Shown here: positions 39,317 through 47,828 of the stretch, one piece after another
Position numbering within the stretch: the stretch's first letter is position 1
Layout: every line of letters begins with the position of its first letter
Assembly (NCBI RefSeq): GCF_019720915.1
Contig: NZ_JAHKSI010000002.1
Location: 124,001-188,000 of the forward strand
Origin: Alkalihalobacillus sp. TS-13
GTDB lineage: Bacteria; Bacillota; Bacilli; Bacillales; Fictibacillaceae
Reading direction: 5' to 3'
DNA length: 64,000 nucleotides
Made by a program: the position numbers and the translations under genes
Notes under the pieces: generated by a model
The model's database searches: none
What the model saw: only the letters and a program-made list of their open reading frames with translations
What the model was told of the DNA's origin: nothing

Positions 39317-41071
39317 TTACTTAGAGCTTCCGACTTTCATCCGGCCCAGTTTTTGCATTTGTTTATCGTGTGCTTTTTCTTGTGCTTCGATCCGGTCATT
39401 TTCAACTTCAGTGGATTGAATTTTTGTATTGGATAATGGCTTATCAACTTTCAGCTTCAGACCAGGTTCATCATGCTTGATTTCGAATGTCGCCCTTGTG
39501 GTGATCGGGGCACCGGGTTGGCTCACATAAGGCACCACACGGTAATCAGCTGTCCACTTTTCCGGGGTAATCGTGCATCGTACATACCCCCGATAATCAT
39601 TGAAAAATTTGATGTGAGGATTTTCAGCTAAAAACTGAGCTGTATCCTTACGCTTCTCTGCACCGTCTCCTCCAGAGGTGATCGATGTTCCGACAAACTC
39701 AGAGCCGAGTGTTTCTGAATTCGGATCATGATAGTCCTTCTTGATGTCACCAGCCCAATTCGCATGGACATCCCCTGTCAAAACAACGAAGTTTCCAATT
39801 TTATTTTCACTGATAAAATCAAGGATACGATCACGGTTCGCGGCATATCCATCCCAAGCATCCATATTGTATTTCGGAGCATCTTTCGTATTGAAGTTCA
39901 ATTGGTTGAAGAAAATCTGCTGGGCGAGCACATTCCATCGAGCTTGCGAGCGGCCTAGTCCTTCTAAAAGCCAACGTTCCTGATCCTCACCGATCAATGT
40001 CCGATTCGGATCCGTAGATGCTTCATTCGGCGGTTTGATGCCATCATCATTCGCTTGATCATCGCGATATTGACGGGTATCGAGGACATTGAATTCCACG
40101 AGATCACCGTATGTGAAGCGGCGGTACAGGTTCATGTCCGGACCTTGCGGGATGGATGATTTCCGCAACGGCATATGCTCGTAATAAGCCTGATAAGCAT
40201 TCGCACGGCGCTGGATGAACTCTTCGACAGATTGACCTTTTTCAGGAATCTCATCGGCATAGTTGTTTTCAACTTCATGGTCGTCCCACGTTACGATCCA
40301 AGGACATGCTGCGTGTGCAGCTCTCAAGTCTTTGTCACTTTTATATTGAGCGAGTCTGTTACGGTAATCTTCCAGGGTAATGATTTCCGGTCCATGATGA
40401 GTCCGCACATTACCAGTCTTCGAGATATATTCGTTTGGGCCGTACTCATAAATATAGTCACCGAGATGGAAGATAAGATCCAGCTTCTCTTCTGACATAT
40501 GTCGGAATGCGGTGTAATAGCCGTGCTCGAACTGTTGACAGGAAGCAAAGGCGAACGTCAGCTTTGATAACTGTTGGCCTGGAGCTGGCAGGCTTTTCGT
40601 CTTTCCGACTGGACTGATTTCGTTCCCTGCTTTGAAACGATAAAAGTATGGTTTGTTCGGTTCCATACCACCAACTTCAACATGCACTGAGTGCCCTAGT
40701 TCAGGAGTTGCCAGCTCAGTTCCCTGCTGGACGATTTTTCGGAAATTTCCGTCTTCAGCCAGCTCCCATTGGACAGGCACATTGTAATTCGGCATACCAC
40801 CGCCATTCAATGGTTCAGGAGCAAGCCTTGTCCATAATACGACACTATCGGCTAGCGGGTCACCAGAAGCGACGCCGAGTGTAAAAGGATAGCTCGTAAA
40901 CTGCGGAGCTGCTTCAACTCTTAGATTGTTCAATGGTTGTGTCAGCGTCATCCCCAGACCGACCACAGCAATTTTGCTCACCTTGTTCAAAAAGTCTTTA
41001 CGGTTCATCGAGCGGTGCAATAACGTTTCAGGATCATGGAGCAAATGGCCGTGCTTCTCATTTCGGTTCAT
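39317..41071 (-). CDS. phoD: Alkaline phosphatase D
   Basis: A 584-residue PhoD phosphodiesterase/phosphatase that releases phosphate from phosphodiesters and teichoic acids at the cell surface. Landmarks are YPFTLGVASGDPLADSVVLWTRLAPEP (about 60), FAFASCQQFEHGYYTAFRHM, LDLIFHLGDYIYEYG (about 183), TWDDHEVENNYAD (about 262) and VVLTGDVHANWAG (about 430). The signal reads NRKDFLNKVSKIAVVGLGMTL, a Tat motif with Lys for the second Arg. A four-box PhoP site and a TATAAT lie upstream, and a terminator follows. No tatA/tatC genes are nearby. Confidence 0.95.
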   Translation of the reverse strand: MNRNEKHGHLLHDPETLLHRSMNRKDFLNKVSKIAVVGLGMTLTQPLNNLRVEAAPQFTSYPFTLGVASGDPLADSVVLWTRLAPEPLNGGGMPNYNVPVQWELAEDGNFRKIVQQGTELATPELGHSVHVEVGGMEPNKPYFYRFKAGNEISPVGKTKSLPAPGQQLSKLTFAFASCQQFEHGYYTAFRHMSEEKLDLIFHLGDYIYEYGPNEYISKTGNVRTHHGPEIITLEDYRNRLAQYKSDKDLRAAHAACPWIVTWDDHEVENNYADEIPEKGQSVEEFIQRRANAYQAYYEHMPLRKSSIPQGPDMNLYRRFTYGDLVEFNVLDTRQYRDDQANDDGIKPPNEASTDPNRTLIGEDQERWLLEGLGRSQARWNVLAQQIFFNQLNFNTKDAPKYNMDAWDGYAANRDRILDFISENKIGNFVVLTGDVHANWAGDIKKDYHDPNSETLGSEFVGTSITSGGDGAEKRKDTAQFLAENPHIKFFNDYRGYVRCTITPEKWTADYRVVPYVSQPGAPITTRATFEIKHDEPGLKLKVDKPLSNTKIQSTEVENDRIEAQEKAHDKQMQKLGRMKVGSSK

Positions 41072-41116
41072 CAGAAAATCTCCCTTCAGCTCATGTTAAT
41101 CGTAAGTACAATTGCG

Positions 41117-41170
41117 ATTATAAGCATGCTTGGTAAATTCCGTATGAAATCCTGATAAACTTCTTTTAAA
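41117..41170 (-). promoter_or_regulatory. PhoP box and -10 box upstream of phoD
   Basis: On the minus strand TTTAAA, TTTATC, TTCATA and TTTACC follow at exact 11-bp steps, then TATAAT after nine bases. The last box takes the place of a -35 element, as in PhoP-activated promoters of B. subtilis. The rest of the 41072-41380 gap shows nothing else. Confidence 0.82.
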
Positions 41171-41380
41171 AAAGTACGAAGCAAACTTCATAGAAACCAC
41201 TACGTTCGATGCGGTCGAAATGAACCATCATCTAGTAAACTAGATTTCATTCTCCCGTTTTTGGTGGCGAATCAGGCATTGGTTCCTACCCATACTCGTT
41301 CTAATCACCTGATTCTACCGATTGATGTTCCAATTACAAAACCTTCATTTCTGCTTAACAGAAGTGCTCATTTACAGGAA

Positions 41381-41770
41381 TTAATTGCTTTCCTTTCGAA
41401 AGGTTAAATCAAAGAAGGCTATCCCTAGAGATATACCTAAAGCAATAGAAAAGATTTTATAATAATCCATTTCCGCTGGATTTAAAAAATAATTCAGAGC
41501 AATATTTGAGCTGCTTAGCAAGGTAAAAGAAATCATGAAGATGTATACTCGTTTTCTTATTTGTATCCATTTCAATTTCCTGATGTTGCTTGTGGCTGCA
41601 ATGAGAAAAAAGAAAAGAGAGACAAGTAGAAAAATTACATAGCCAACTATGAATTTAACGGCTAAGGAATGTTCAATATCCTTATAAACGATCACTATTG
41701 TAACGATTGTGCTCAATATAAAAACTGAATAGAATAAAATCGGATTGAAATTGAACTGATGTCTCTTCAT
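41381..41770 (-). CDS. Four-helix membrane protein of unknown family
   Basis: A 129-residue hydrophobic protein with predicted helices at about residues 10-28, 38-58, 72-92 and 104-120. A basic loop IRKLKWIQIRKRVY separates the second and third helices, so the amino end is probably cytoplasmic. The ATG at 41770 follows AGGTGG. It lies 36 bp downstream of thiM on the same strand and may be co-transcribed with it. I do not recognise the family, and no function is suggested. Confidence 0.6.
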   Translation of the reverse strand: MKRHQFNFNPILFYSVFILSTIVTIVIVYKDIEHSLAVKFIVGYVIFLLVSLFFFLIAATSNIRKLKWIQIRKRVYIFMISFTLLSSSNIALNYFLNPAEMDYYKIFSIALGISLGIAFFDLTFRKESN

Positions 41771-41806
41771 TCTTTCCACCTAATAACCTCTCAAAATAGT
41801 AAGCTC

Positions 41807-42634
41807 TTATTTTCCCGCAGATGGTACTTCCTTAACCACCACAAGCTCATCAATCTCCTCAGCAGAAACTTGGGACAAGGTATTAAAAAATTCGATCTGG
41901 AAGCTTCCGGGTCCTTCTTTCCCCACTCGTTCCGCTGCCATTTCTGCAGCGACACAATAGCTTGCGACAGCAGCAACCGAAGCCATGACCAGCTTTTTTT
42001 CCACTGCAGAAAAGGCTCCAATGACAGAGCTTAATAGACATCCGGTCCCTGTCACACTTGTCAGTAAAGCGTGCCCGTTCCGAACCACATATGTCTCCTC
42101 CCCATCAGAGACGACATCATCAACTCCCGTAACCACAGCGACAAGCCCGAGCTGTTGTGCTGCTGATTGTGCCAGTTCAATAGAGTCACGGTTTTTCTCT
42201 CCCGCATCCACGCCTTTGATCTCCCACTTCTCACCGATTACGTTGGCGACTTCTGCAGCATTTCCTCTTAAGACTGAGATCCTTATCTCTTTTAAAAGTT
42301 TCCGGGCTGTATCGGTGCGATAAGGTGTCGCACCTGCTCCTACCGGGTCAAGGATGACAGGGACACCCTGCTCGTTCGCTGCCTTTCCAGCAATGATCAT
42401 TGATTCAACAACTGTTTCATCAAGCGTCCCGATATTAAGGACAAGCGCGCCTGCCACCCTGGCCATGTCTGCCACTTCCTCTTTCGCATAAGCCATGATT
42501 GGTGACGCCCCCAACGCTAACAGACCATTTGCTGTAAAATTCGTGACAACTACATTTGTAATATTGTGTACAAGCGGCTTTTCTTTTCTAACTTTGTCCA
42601 ATGTATAAGCAATGGTGTTCTTCTTCATCCTCAT
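41807..42634 (-). CDS. thiM: Hydroxyethylthiazole kinase
   Basis: A 275-residue kinase that phosphorylates 4-methyl-5-(2-hydroxyethyl)thiazole in the thiamine salvage pathway. It has the ribokinase-like fold with [29 protein letters not shown] (about 20-48), [16 protein letters not shown] (about 92) and [17 protein letters not shown] (about 190), where the GTGC loop holds the catalytic Cys. A GAAGGAG site precedes the ATG. thiM usually sits with thiE or thiD and behind a TPP riboswitch; here neither partner is adjacent and I see no TPP riboswitch motifs upstream, so regulation differs from the usual. Confidence 0.94.
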   Translation of the reverse strand: MRMKKNTIAYTLDKVRKEKPLVHNITNVVVTNFTANGLLALGASPIMAYAKEEVADMARVAGALVLNIGTLDETVVESMIIAGKAANEQGVPVILDPVGAGATPYRTDTARKLLKEIRISVLRGNAAEVANVIGEKWEIKGVDAGEKNRDSIELAQSAAQQLGLVAVVTGVDDVVSDGEETYVVRNGHALLTSVTGTGCLLSSVIGAFSAVEKKLVMASVAAVASYCVAAEMAAERVGKEGPGSFQIEFFNTLSQVSAEEIDELVVVKEVPSAGK

Positions 42635-42875
42635 TCAACTCCTTCTAACCTTAATTTTAGTTTCAAGTATAACAAAGTCAATGAACTGCCTTCTTAATAG
42701 CACTAACATAGACGAACATGATTGATAAGTCGTATAATTAGGAAAAAGAGAATAAAAATGGCTCTGGATAGTACTCTGTTTCAGCAGGAGAGTTGTGAAT
42801 TTCACTTAAAGATAATTTCTGCACAATCAACATAACTTTTAACCAACAAAGACTGATAAAAACGATGGTGATCCT

Positions 42876-43637
42876 ATGGAAAAAGATACAATTCTTAAAT
42901 TTAACAGTTCGATTGCTCGTAAAAAACCGAACAATGTTCACCAGAAGAAGCCTTGCCCGTTCTGTGTGACGGAAGGCCTTTCAGATATATTGGAGACCTG
43001 CGACTCGATCATTCTTGTGAAAAACAAATATCCAGTTATCGAGGATGCCTTCCAAACCGTATTGATCGAAACGGATGATTGCGAATCTGAACTATCCGAG
43101 TATTCCAAACCGCATCTCTATAAGTTGATCCGATTCGGAGTCGAGAAATGGCTGGAGATTGAGGAACAAAGCAAATACCGATCCGTTGCGTTCTTTAAAA
43201 ACCACGGTCCATTGTCTGGTGGATCCGTCCGACATCCCCACATGCAGATTATCGGCTTTGACAACGTCGATTATCGGGATAATCTGAGTGATGATTCTTT
43301 TGATGGGCATGTGATCCACTCATCTGATGGTGTCCATTTGAATCTCTCGACGCATCCGCGAATCGGTTTTACTGAATTCAATATTGCATTGGATGATATG
43401 GAAAAGATCGATCAGGCGGCTGACTACATCCAGAAAACGGTCCATTATGTTGTGAACCATTTCAATGGCCGCGGCTGTTCGAGCTATAACCTCTTTTTCT
43501 ATCATTGGAATGGTAAGATCTATATCAAAGTCATTCCTCGTTATGCGACAACACCGTTGTATGTCGGCTATGGGTTTCGCCAGGTTTTCAGCAACCCGCA
43601 TCAACTGATTGAAGATGTTCAAAACCGGTATTTTTAA
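42876..43637 (+). CDS. DUF4931 protein, GalT/HIT-like
   Basis: A 253-residue protein with the histidine-triad-like signature GGSVRHPHMQIIGF (about residues 113-126), as in galactose-1-phosphate uridylyltransferase, and a CPFC pair near residue 27 that could bind zinc. It matches DUF4931 proteins of Bacilli, which are GalT-like but of unproven substrate. The start at 42876 follows a GGTGAT site. The DNA-glycosylase-like gene starts 11 bp downstream, so both are in one operon. The upstream 240 bp hold no feature I can support. Confidence 0.78.
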   Translation: MEKDTILKFNSSIARKKPNNVHQKKPCPFCVTEGLSDILETCDSIILVKNKYPVIEDAFQTVLIETDDCESELSEYSKPHLYKLIRFGVEKWLEIEEQSKYRSVAFFKNHGPLSGGSVRHPHMQIIGFDNVDYRDNLSDDSFDGHVIHSSDGVHLNLSTHPRIGFTEFNIALDDMEKIDQAADYIQKTVHYVVNHFNGRGCSSYNLFFYHWNGKIYIKVIPRYATTPLYVGYGFRQVFSNPHQLIEDVQNRYF

Positions 43638-43648
43638 GGGGGAAGGTT

Positions 43649-44872
43649 ATGACGAATACGACTTTTTCTGTGGACAAGATCGCCCTCCGCAGATTCCTTT
43701 TATCTAAACAAGCACTCTTAGGGTTGGAGCAGTCTCCTGTTCCAGACCCGCTACATATGGTAAAAAAACTCGAGTGTGTCCAATTGGATCCTGTTTCGGT
43801 CGTTGAGCGGAACCAGCACCTGGTGTTGGCCGCGCGGATTCCTGGGTATGATCCGAAGCAGTTGGACGACCTTTTGGAGGAAGGGAAAGTGTTCGAGTAT
43901 TTTGCGAATGCCGCGTGTGTCATCCCAATCGAGGATTTCCCGATGTTCAAACCGACACGAGAACGGATTCAACGTAAGGTTGCTGAATCATTAGAACAAT
44001 TAGGGCTTGTGGTCGATGCGGTGATCGAACAATTAAAATCTGAGGGTCCGCTTCCTTCCCGTGCTTTCCAGTCTGAAAAACGTGTGCACGGCTATTGGGA
44101 TAACAAGACTCCGAAAACGAAAGAAACCTCTCTCGCTTTGAATCTGTTGCTGGATTCCGGTGTGATCCGAGTGGTTAGACGCGATAGGACAGAACGCTAT
44201 TTTGACATAACAGAACGTACAGTCGGTGCCGATTTATTGAAAAAGACGAAAGCAATGGATGAAACGACTGCTCGTGCATTGTTGATTGAAAAATACTTAC
44301 GTGCCTATCGTGTGTTCGATCCGCGTGATGCCCGTTTCGGTTGGCAAAAACTGACCGCTGCAGAACGACGGGAAGAAGTTGAAAAACGCGTTGCTTCTGG
44401 TTCGGTCACTCCACTTGAAATCGATGGGGTGAAACGGCAGTATTATATGTTGACCAAGGACTTAGATGAGCTGGGGACATTCGTGCAGGATGTACGTAAC
44501 AGAGACTCCGTGAACCTTGATGATGCGCTTACCTTTTTACCGCCGCTTGATAATTTGTTATGGAGCCGCGATCGTATTAAAGATTTATTCGACTTCGACT
44601 ATAAGTGGGAAATCTACACACCACGAATGAAGCGCAAATATGGACCGTATGCGATGCCGATCTTATGGGGTGACCGATTGATCGGCAGGATGGATCCACA
44701 AATCGATCGTAAAAATGGTGTGTTGATCGTTCGCTTGCTTCAGCTCGAACCATGGGTGGAGAAAACAACTGGGCTACAGATCAAGTTACGCGAAGCCCTG
44801 GAAAAATTTGCTGTATTCAACTGTGCAGCCGATGTCCGCATTGAGAATTCGGATGTGAAAATGAAATTGTAG
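43649..44872 (+). CDS. YcaQ/AlkX-like winged-helix DNA glycosylase
   Basis: A 407-residue protein of the HTH_42 family, which includes YcaQ, a glycosylase that unhooks DNA interstrand crosslinks. The catalytic Q-x-D motif of YcaQ proteins is visible in CVQLDPVSVVERNQHLV (about residues 45-60). Tandem winged helices follow (LPSRAFQSEKRVHGYWDNKT, then LNLLLDSGVIRVVRRDRTERYFDITER), and the carboxyl domain has FLPPLDNLLWSRDRIKDLFDFDYKWEIY. The start at 43649 follows AAGGGGGAAGG. It is co-transcribed with the GalT-like DUF4931 gene and ends at a bidirectional terminator. Confidence 0.85.
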   Translation: MTNTTFSVDKIALRRFLLSKQALLGLEQSPVPDPLHMVKKLECVQLDPVSVVERNQHLVLAARIPGYDPKQLDDLLEEGKVFEYFANAACVIPIEDFPMFKPTRERIQRKVAESLEQLGLVVDAVIEQLKSEGPLPSRAFQSEKRVHGYWDNKTPKTKETSLALNLLLDSGVIRVVRRDRTERYFDITERTVGADLLKKTKAMDETTARALLIEKYLRAYRVFDPRDARFGWQKLTAAERREEVEKRVASGSVTPLEIDGVKRQYYMLTKDLDELGTFVQDVRNRDSVNLDDALTFLPPLDNLLWSRDRIKDLFDFDYKWEIYTPRMKRKYGPYAMPILWGDRLIGRMDPQIDRKNGVLIVRLLQLEPWVEKTTGLQIKLREALEKFAVFNCAADVRIENSDVKMKL

Positions 44873-44956
44873 TTTCGCTCCTATGTTGTAAGAGATCATC
44901 ACCAATAAGATTTTCGAGAGGCTCCTTCAAATCAAGTCTCCTTATAAAAAATAGAA

Positions 44957-45008
44957 AAAGGGCGACCGTACATCCAGTTACAACGATGCTTGGTCCGCCC
45001 TTTGATTT
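44957..45008. terminator. Bidirectional terminator between convergent genes
   Basis: AAAGGGCG pairs with CGCCCTTT, and inner ACC/GGT bases extend the stem. T-rich sequence follows on both strands. It serves the glycosylase gene (+) and the DUF2188 gene (-). Confidence 0.85.
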
Positions 45009-45014
45009 TTGCTA

Positions 45015-45212
45015 TTAATATGTCCGTTCTTCTTCGACCTCAAGGTTTTTATCAAGAATGGACAGTTTGCTTGGTTTGTTTTCCTTTGCAATTTTTTCGG
45101 CGTATTCTATCGCTGCTGATTTCATTTCATAATGATCTGCAGGTGCAGTATCCTCGATTTTCACGAACCAGCCGTTCACATCACGGTCTGGTACTACACT
45201 ATATTGTTTCAT
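45015..45212 (-). CDS. DUF2188 family protein
   Basis: A 65-residue protein with the DUF2188 pattern: YSVVPDRDVNGWFVKIED at the start, then the helix YEMKSAAIEYAEKIAKENKPSKLSILDKN. The fold is a small alpha/beta unit; function is unknown, though members are often stress-induced in Bacilli. A GGAGGGAG site precedes the ATG. It lies 65 bp downstream of the macrolide phosphotransferase gene, with no clear terminator between, so read-through is possible. Confidence 0.82.
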   Translation of the reverse strand: MKQYSVVPDRDVNGWFVKIEDTAPADHYEMKSAAIEYAEKIAKENKPSKLSILDKNLEVEEERTY

Positions 45213-45277
45213 TCCAGCTCCCTCCTGATATTTTTGGTTTACTCATCCGTTCCCGCAGATCCCGTAATTAAAACCGA

Positions 45278-46183
45278 TTATTTGTTCAATCCGAGTGCGT
45301 TCCGCGCCATATCCATATGACCATCCTCTCCAGTCTGTAAGGCAAACATCGCAACGGAAACCGGATAAGCAGCTTGATGCTCTGCAATATGCTCAAGCAT
45401 CCTCGGCCACACACGACCACCAGCATTTTCATAATGCTTCAAAAGCGTTTCAGTGCCGCTTTTTCCGAAAATCATGTAATGCACAATGAAGTCCATTGCT
45501 GGATCCGTCACCTTCACCTCAGTCCAATCCAACAGCCCAGTCACTTGTTGCTCTTCATCAATCAGGATGTGCGCTGGATGAAGATCCCCATGGATCAAGG
45601 CAGAATGCTCGGGCCAATAAGAATCCTCTTCGATCCACTTTTGCCAACGAACCCACAACTCCTCGGAAACTCCGATTTCCCGTTTCGTCTGCTCCATTTT
45701 TTCCATCATCGATTTCCGTGCTTCACTCGGTTTGAGCACTTCGATTCCCGCATCAGCAACGCGGTTTTTATCAACTCCATGAAGATCTGCCATCACTTTA
45801 GCTAACGAACGTACATAAACATCCTTGATGGAGTCTGGTTCCACATGCCACGCATAATTCATGATTTCGAGATCGATCACTGCTAAAGGTGTTCCTACCA
45901 CTCTTGGGTAGGCGATCAGATCTTGTGAATTCACCTGCCAATCAGGCACAGCGACTGGAAGTTCCTTTTTCAAAAGTTCAAGCGCTCTCCCCTCATACTC
46001 CGCTCGTTTCAAAATATCCCGACGTCTCGGCTTTCTAAGTACCCACGACAGTCCATTTTCATCTTTCGCAAACCCGACTTGAAAATCCATACCAGATTCA
46101 TTGATTGTTAGTGTCTCAGGTCTCAGATAGAGTCCATGATTTTCCGCAAGATTCAAGATTTCATGTTCGTTTTTCAGTGTCAT
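45278..46183 (-). CDS. mph: Mph-type macrolide 2'-phosphotransferase
   Basis: A 301-residue kinase of the aminoglycoside/macrolide phosphotransferase fold. The catalytic loop is HGDLHPAHILID (about residue 195) and the metal-binding motif LLDWTEVKVTDPAMDF (about 215). The amino lobe has GFAKDENGLSWVLRKPRRRDI with the ATP-binding lysine. The sequence pattern fits the chromosomal Mph proteins of Bacillus, which phosphorylate the 2'-OH of the desosamine sugar of macrolides. The ATG directly follows a hairpin with seven T, and the GGGGGA ribosome site lies inside that hairpin. A leader ORF with an RLR motif lies about 300 bp upstream. Confidence 0.88.
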   Translation of the reverse strand: MTLKNEHEILNLAENHGLYLRPETLTINESGMDFQVGFAKDENGLSWVLRKPRRRDILKRAEYEGRALELLKKELPVAVPDWQVNSQDLIAYPRVVGTPLAVIDLEIMNYAWHVEPDSIKDVYVRSLAKVMADLHGVDKNRVADAGIEVLKPSEARKSMMEKMEQTKREIGVSEELWVRWQKWIEEDSYWPEHSALIHGDLHPAHILIDEEQQVTGLLDWTEVKVTDPAMDFIVHYMIFGKSGTETLLKHYENAGGRVWPRMLEHIAEHQAAYPVSVAMFALQTGEDGHMDMARNALGLNK

Positions 46184-46240
46184 AAAAAAATCCCCCGTTC
46201 CGCTTTAGCTGCAGCCAGCCTGTGGTACTGGAAACGGGAG
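46184..46240 (-). terminator. Attenuator hairpin immediately before the mph start codon
   Basis: On the minus strand CCCGTTxCC pairs with GGAACGGG, followed by TTTTTTT and then the ATG of mph. The stem also contains the mph ribosome binding site. The AACGGG at 46429-46434 could pair with the same upstream arm and act as antiterminator. Confidence 0.78.
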
Positions 46241-46260
46241 AGATCGATTAGATGACAGCA

Positions 46261-46352
46261 AAGAAAACTTGGCAAAGCCCACCCTTTGGCGCAGGCTGAG
46301 CTTTACTTGCGCTTATATTGAAGAAAGTATTTTATACTTTCTTTAAATGCAA
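46261..46352. repeat. Dispersed repeat, family A, copy 3 (92 bp)
   Basis: AAGAAAACTTGGCAAAGCCC begins it, GGCGCAGGCTGAGCTTTACT lies inside and TATACTTTCTTTAAATGCAA ends it. It is inserted in the mph leader between the two hairpins. Confidence 0.85.
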
Positions 46353-46379
46353 AAAAGAGGCCGATTTGCCCCTCTTTTG
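46351..46379 (-). terminator. Intrinsic terminator in the mph leader
   Basis: AAAAGAGG pairs with CCTCTTTT on the minus strand and ends in TTTTTT. It lies about 100 bp past the leader ORF and could end transcription in the absence of drug. Confidence 0.8.
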
Positions 46380-46479
46380 TTAGCATTACATTGCAATTTT
46401 GAGTTTCCTGTAAAAAAGGCAGACCAATCCCGTTACCCTGCACACAGGCAGAGCTGATGAGCACTATTCAATTAGTGGT

Positions 46480-46512
46480 TCATCCCTGGAATCTTAGTCT
46501 GTAAAAAGCCAC
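46480..46512 (-). CDS. Leader peptide of mph with RLR macrolide-arrest motif
   Basis: A 10-codon ORF, GTG start at 46512, encodes MAFYRLRFQG. A strong GGAGGG ribosome site lies six bases upstream, and a good promoter lies 33-60 bp upstream. Arg-x-Arg/Lys motifs such as RLR make nascent peptides stall the ribosome when a macrolide is bound; ErmDL is the best-known RLR example. Downstream are two terminator-like hairpins and then the macrolide phosphotransferase. The ORF therefore probably senses macrolides and switches on mph. It is too short to be credible without this context. Confidence 0.75.
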   Translation of the reverse strand: MAFYRLRFQG

Positions 46513-46544
46513 AAGAAACCCTCCGTTCTTTATAAGTTATATCG

Positions 46545-46572
46545 AGTATAGTATGATTTACAAAATTATCAA
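46545..46572 (-). promoter_or_regulatory. Promoter of the mph leader transcript
   Basis: TTGATA (46572-46567) and TATACT (46550-46545) are 16 bp apart on the minus strand, placing the transcript start near 46538, about 25 bases before the leader GTG. The rest of the 46184-46767 gap is leader, hairpins and repeat; the plus-strand ORF at 46600 is not supported. Confidence 0.7.
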
Positions 46573-46767
46573 TAAACAAAATGGAATTTATTAACTTTTT
46601 TGGTTTCTCTTATTCGTTTGAATACAAGGCTAGAAAAGAGATGTGAAGCTCCAATCATTGAAGAGAATACGAGGAATAAACCGAGTTGCCGAACCATACG
46701 GGTAAAATTCCAATCACGGTTAATAGCACAGGTATTTTGCCATATACACCATACTAGCTGTAAATTT

Positions 46768-46956
46768 TCATTTTCTAGTAAAAAAAGTTGATATTAAAGC
46801 TATACTGATCCGTAGTAAAATAAAAGCGATCGGGAGTGAATTCGTGAAGATAAAAGTTTTGTTATTTAATTCAACCACCAACAGATAAACACCCGGTATA
46901 AAAAATATGGCTCCAACCCATAAGTTCACTTTTCCATACAATGATAATTTGTTCAA
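46768..46956 (-). CDS. Small membrane protein
   Basis: A 62-residue protein with hydrophobic segments at about residues 10-28 (VNLWVGAIFFIPGVYLLVV) and 38-57 (LPIAFILLRISIALISTFF). I start it at the TTG at 46956, just after a GGAGGGGGG site; longer starts overlap the upstream gene. It lies 17 bp downstream of the DUF2785 gene, so both are probably one operon. No family recognised. Confidence 0.6.
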   Translation of the reverse strand: MNKLSLYGKVNLWVGAIFFIPGVYLLVVELNNKTFIFTNSLPIAFILLRISIALISTFFTRK

Positions 46957-46973
46957 ATATCCCCCCTCCAACA

Positions 46974-47828
46974 TTACCTTATCTTTGTGAGGCACTGTTT
47001 TATGCTATTTTGTATCGATTCATACTGATGATCACTGTTGATTTTTATGTAGAAGGTTTTTAAGAATGTCTTGATGTTAAATACCAAGAACCAATACTTT
47101 TCACAATCGAGTTGTCCTTTTTGGCCTTCTAAATTCATCGGTAATTCTTGTAACCATTCTTCAATTTCCTTTACATCTAATCCGGTATTCAGCATTTCAA
47201 GTATAGGTGTCAGGATCCTCTCATCCTCATTGTGAACATAAATGCTTTCAGAGATGAGGATCTTATTCAATAATGGTTGGAGAATTTCCAGATAGACTTC
47301 TTCGCTTGTTTTGGGACTTTTTATCAATTCATCAAACGTATCAGCAACATGAGCAATGCTATGAGCCCAACCTCTATCAGAAACGTAACCTCTCAAATCT
47401 TCTTCAAGAGTTATATACTGAATCAGTTTCTCTTTTATGTAAATGATCGTGTCTCCAGTTAGAAAATTCTCTGCATTATCTTTATGTAATATCAGTGCTA
47501 TTAGAAGTGTCGAGAAAGATCGGGTAAATACCGTGTCTGTCCCTTTTTCACCGATTCCTTTGAACATTAAGTCACTTACACTACAATCTAATAGCTCTTT
47601 CAAAAGATCGGTTTCAAGTAGATTTTTCTCAATGATTAACTGGTAAAAGGTTGTGTAAATTAACTGATCTCTGAGTTCACCATCCGTAGAACCAATATGA
47701 TTGATCATAGATTTCACTATCAATCTTTCATTCTCTTCATCCCAACCTGTTTCTCCCGACTTGATTTCCTTCAATATTTTTTTCAGTTCACTTTCCTTCA
47801 TTATATTTTTATCTGCCAATATACTCAT
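46974..47828 (-). CDS. DUF2785 family protein
   Basis: A 284-residue helical protein with the DUF2785 hallmark DLRGYVSDRGWAHSIAHVADTFDELIKSP (about residues 140-168), where the two histidines stand out. Other typical segments are TVFTRSFSTLLIALILH and LLNKILISESIYVHNEDERIL. Function is unknown. The start at 47828 is chosen because GGAGGTGAGGAG lies upstream; the frame stays open for 69 more codons upstream, but that stretch continues the frame of the damaged lipoprotein gene and is not part of this family. Confidence 0.82.
   Translation of the reverse strand: MSILADKNIMKESELKKILKEIKSGETGWDEENERLIVKSMINHIGSTDGELRDQLIYTTFYQLIIEKNLLETDLLKELLDCSVSDLMFKGIGEKGTDTVFTRSFSTLLIALILHKDNAENFLTGDTIIYIKEKLIQYITLEEDLRGYVSDRGWAHSIAHVADTFDELIKSPKTSEEVYLEILQPLLNKILISESIYVHNEDERILTPILEMLNTGLDVKEIEEWLQELPMNLEGQKGQLDCEKYWFLVFNIKTFLKTFYIKINSDHQYESIQNSIKQCLTKIR

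Noticed and set aside
42635-42875. Possible TPP riboswitch before thiM or another riboswitch before the DUF4931 gene
   Set aside because: No CTGAGA or other TPP motifs upstream of thiM; the GGCTCTGGATAGTACTCTG stretch near 42760 faintly recalls a glycine riboswitch, but the rest of the fold is missing.
46400-46450. Additional terminator right after the RLR leader ORF (T-run at 46412-46418)
   Set aside because: There is a T-run but only a 4-5-bp stem (GCAG/CTGC), too weak to call.
46600-46791. Plus-strand ORF of 63 codons between mph leader and a membrane protein gene
   Set aside because: No ribosome binding site, no recognisable protein pattern, and its end overlaps a better-supported minus-strand gene.
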